NCBI GenBank assembly: GCA_021797735.1
Contig: JAJZZE010000024.1
Coordinates: forward strand, 106,755-170,754
Reading direction: 5' to 3'
Origin: Thermoplasmata archaeon
GTDB taxonomy: Archaea > Thermoplasmatota > Thermoplasmata > Thermoplasmatales > Thermoplasmataceae
DNA: 64,000 nucleotides
The notes beneath the pieces are model-generated. The model worked only from the letters and a program-made list of their open reading frames with translations. It was not told the origin of the DNA and did not search any database. Position numbers and translations under genes: made by a program. Numbering within the stretch: position 1 is the first letter of the stretch; each line of letters begins with the position of its first letter. This document shows positions 63,889-64,000 of this stretch, piece after piece.

Positions 63889-64000
63889 TTATTTCACCGG
63901 TATATCCCTGTAATCCCTAATCAGATCTGGTTTAGTACGTTTCAGGTAACTGTACTGGCGTAGATTGTGCACATTTATCTTCAGTGTTTCCTCTGTCTTT
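63889..64000 (-). CDS. C-terminal fragment of a gene entering from the right
   Basis: The minus strand is open from the right edge to TAA at 63889-63891 for about 37 codons, ending SYLKRTKPDLIRDYRDIPVK. G+C content and codon use (CTG, ACG, CGC) are higher than in neighbours, suggesting an acquired gene or a mobile-element protein. Family not recognised. Confidence 0.45.
   Translation of the reverse strand, partial: KTEETLKINVHNLRQYSYLKRTKPDLIRDYRDIPVK

Overview
The window reads as a chromosomal segment of a thermoacidophilic euryarchaeon of the Thermoplasmatales, most like Picrophilus. That assignment is inference from several signs: AT-rich DNA with heavy ATA/AGA/AGG codon use; first genes whose start codon lies about 27 nt below a TATA-like box (leaderless transcription); a thermosome subunit very close to the Thermoplasma beta type; archaeal riboflavin synthase (RibC type), pyruvoyl arginine decarboxylase, XPB-Bax1 and Lhr-type helicases. 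No rRNA, tRNA, CRISPR array or intact insertion sequence was recognised.

Layout. 1-2906 (minus): 3'-truncated leuS, whose upstream neighbour is pdaD. 2907-6245: accessory DNA with an AAA ATPase/DUF4143 gene, a TPR gene, gene debris and a small unknown gene. 6296-13993 (plus): an MFS carrier, cobaltochelatase (CobN plus a fused ChlI-ChlD protein) and a double-SIS protein. 14062-19765 (minus): a compact histidine operon hisZ-G-D-B-H-A-F-IE, preceded by a short leader ORF with four consecutive His codons; hisC lies apart at 23.6 kb. 19888-31858: LutA/LutB-like lactate-oxidation proteins, an M13 peptidase, a LysX/RimK-like ligase, a GlpA-like dehydrogenase with a CoxG-like partner, an MFS carrier and a frameshifted ATPase. 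31907-44252: glutamate decarboxylase, two related operons of membrane-anchored exported proteins, an esterase, an ABC importer, a truncated MFS gene, an encapsulated-ferritin homologue and a thioesterase. 44274-52360 (minus): Bax1/XPB, a small monooxygenase-like protein, thermosome, Toprim protein and Lhr-like helicase. 52.4-54.5 kb: a second DUF4143 ATPase with a damaged 5' end, plus debris. 54530-60928 (plus): a six-gene energy-converting-hydrogenase-related complex whose large subunit lacks the Ni ligands. 60983-62628: ribB-ribC-ribH. 62638 to the end: an MFS carrier and the tail of another gene.

The two most unusual signals are regulatory. (1) The histidine operon appears to begin with a leaderless 40-codon ORF carrying four His codons in a row. 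The RNA just after those codons can pair over 10-11 bp with the hisZ start region, the geometry expected for translational attenuation by His-dependent ribosome stalling. (2) The three AAA-ATPase/nuclease-like genes (3.4, 31.8 and 52.7 kb) each carry repeat elements across the promoter, and two of the three are broken (a 9-T homopolymer frameshift and a 65-bp duplication). Also notable: the Ni-less hydrogenase-like complex with a ferredoxin-like extension on its small subunit, and an EncFtn-type ferritin with no shell gene nearby.
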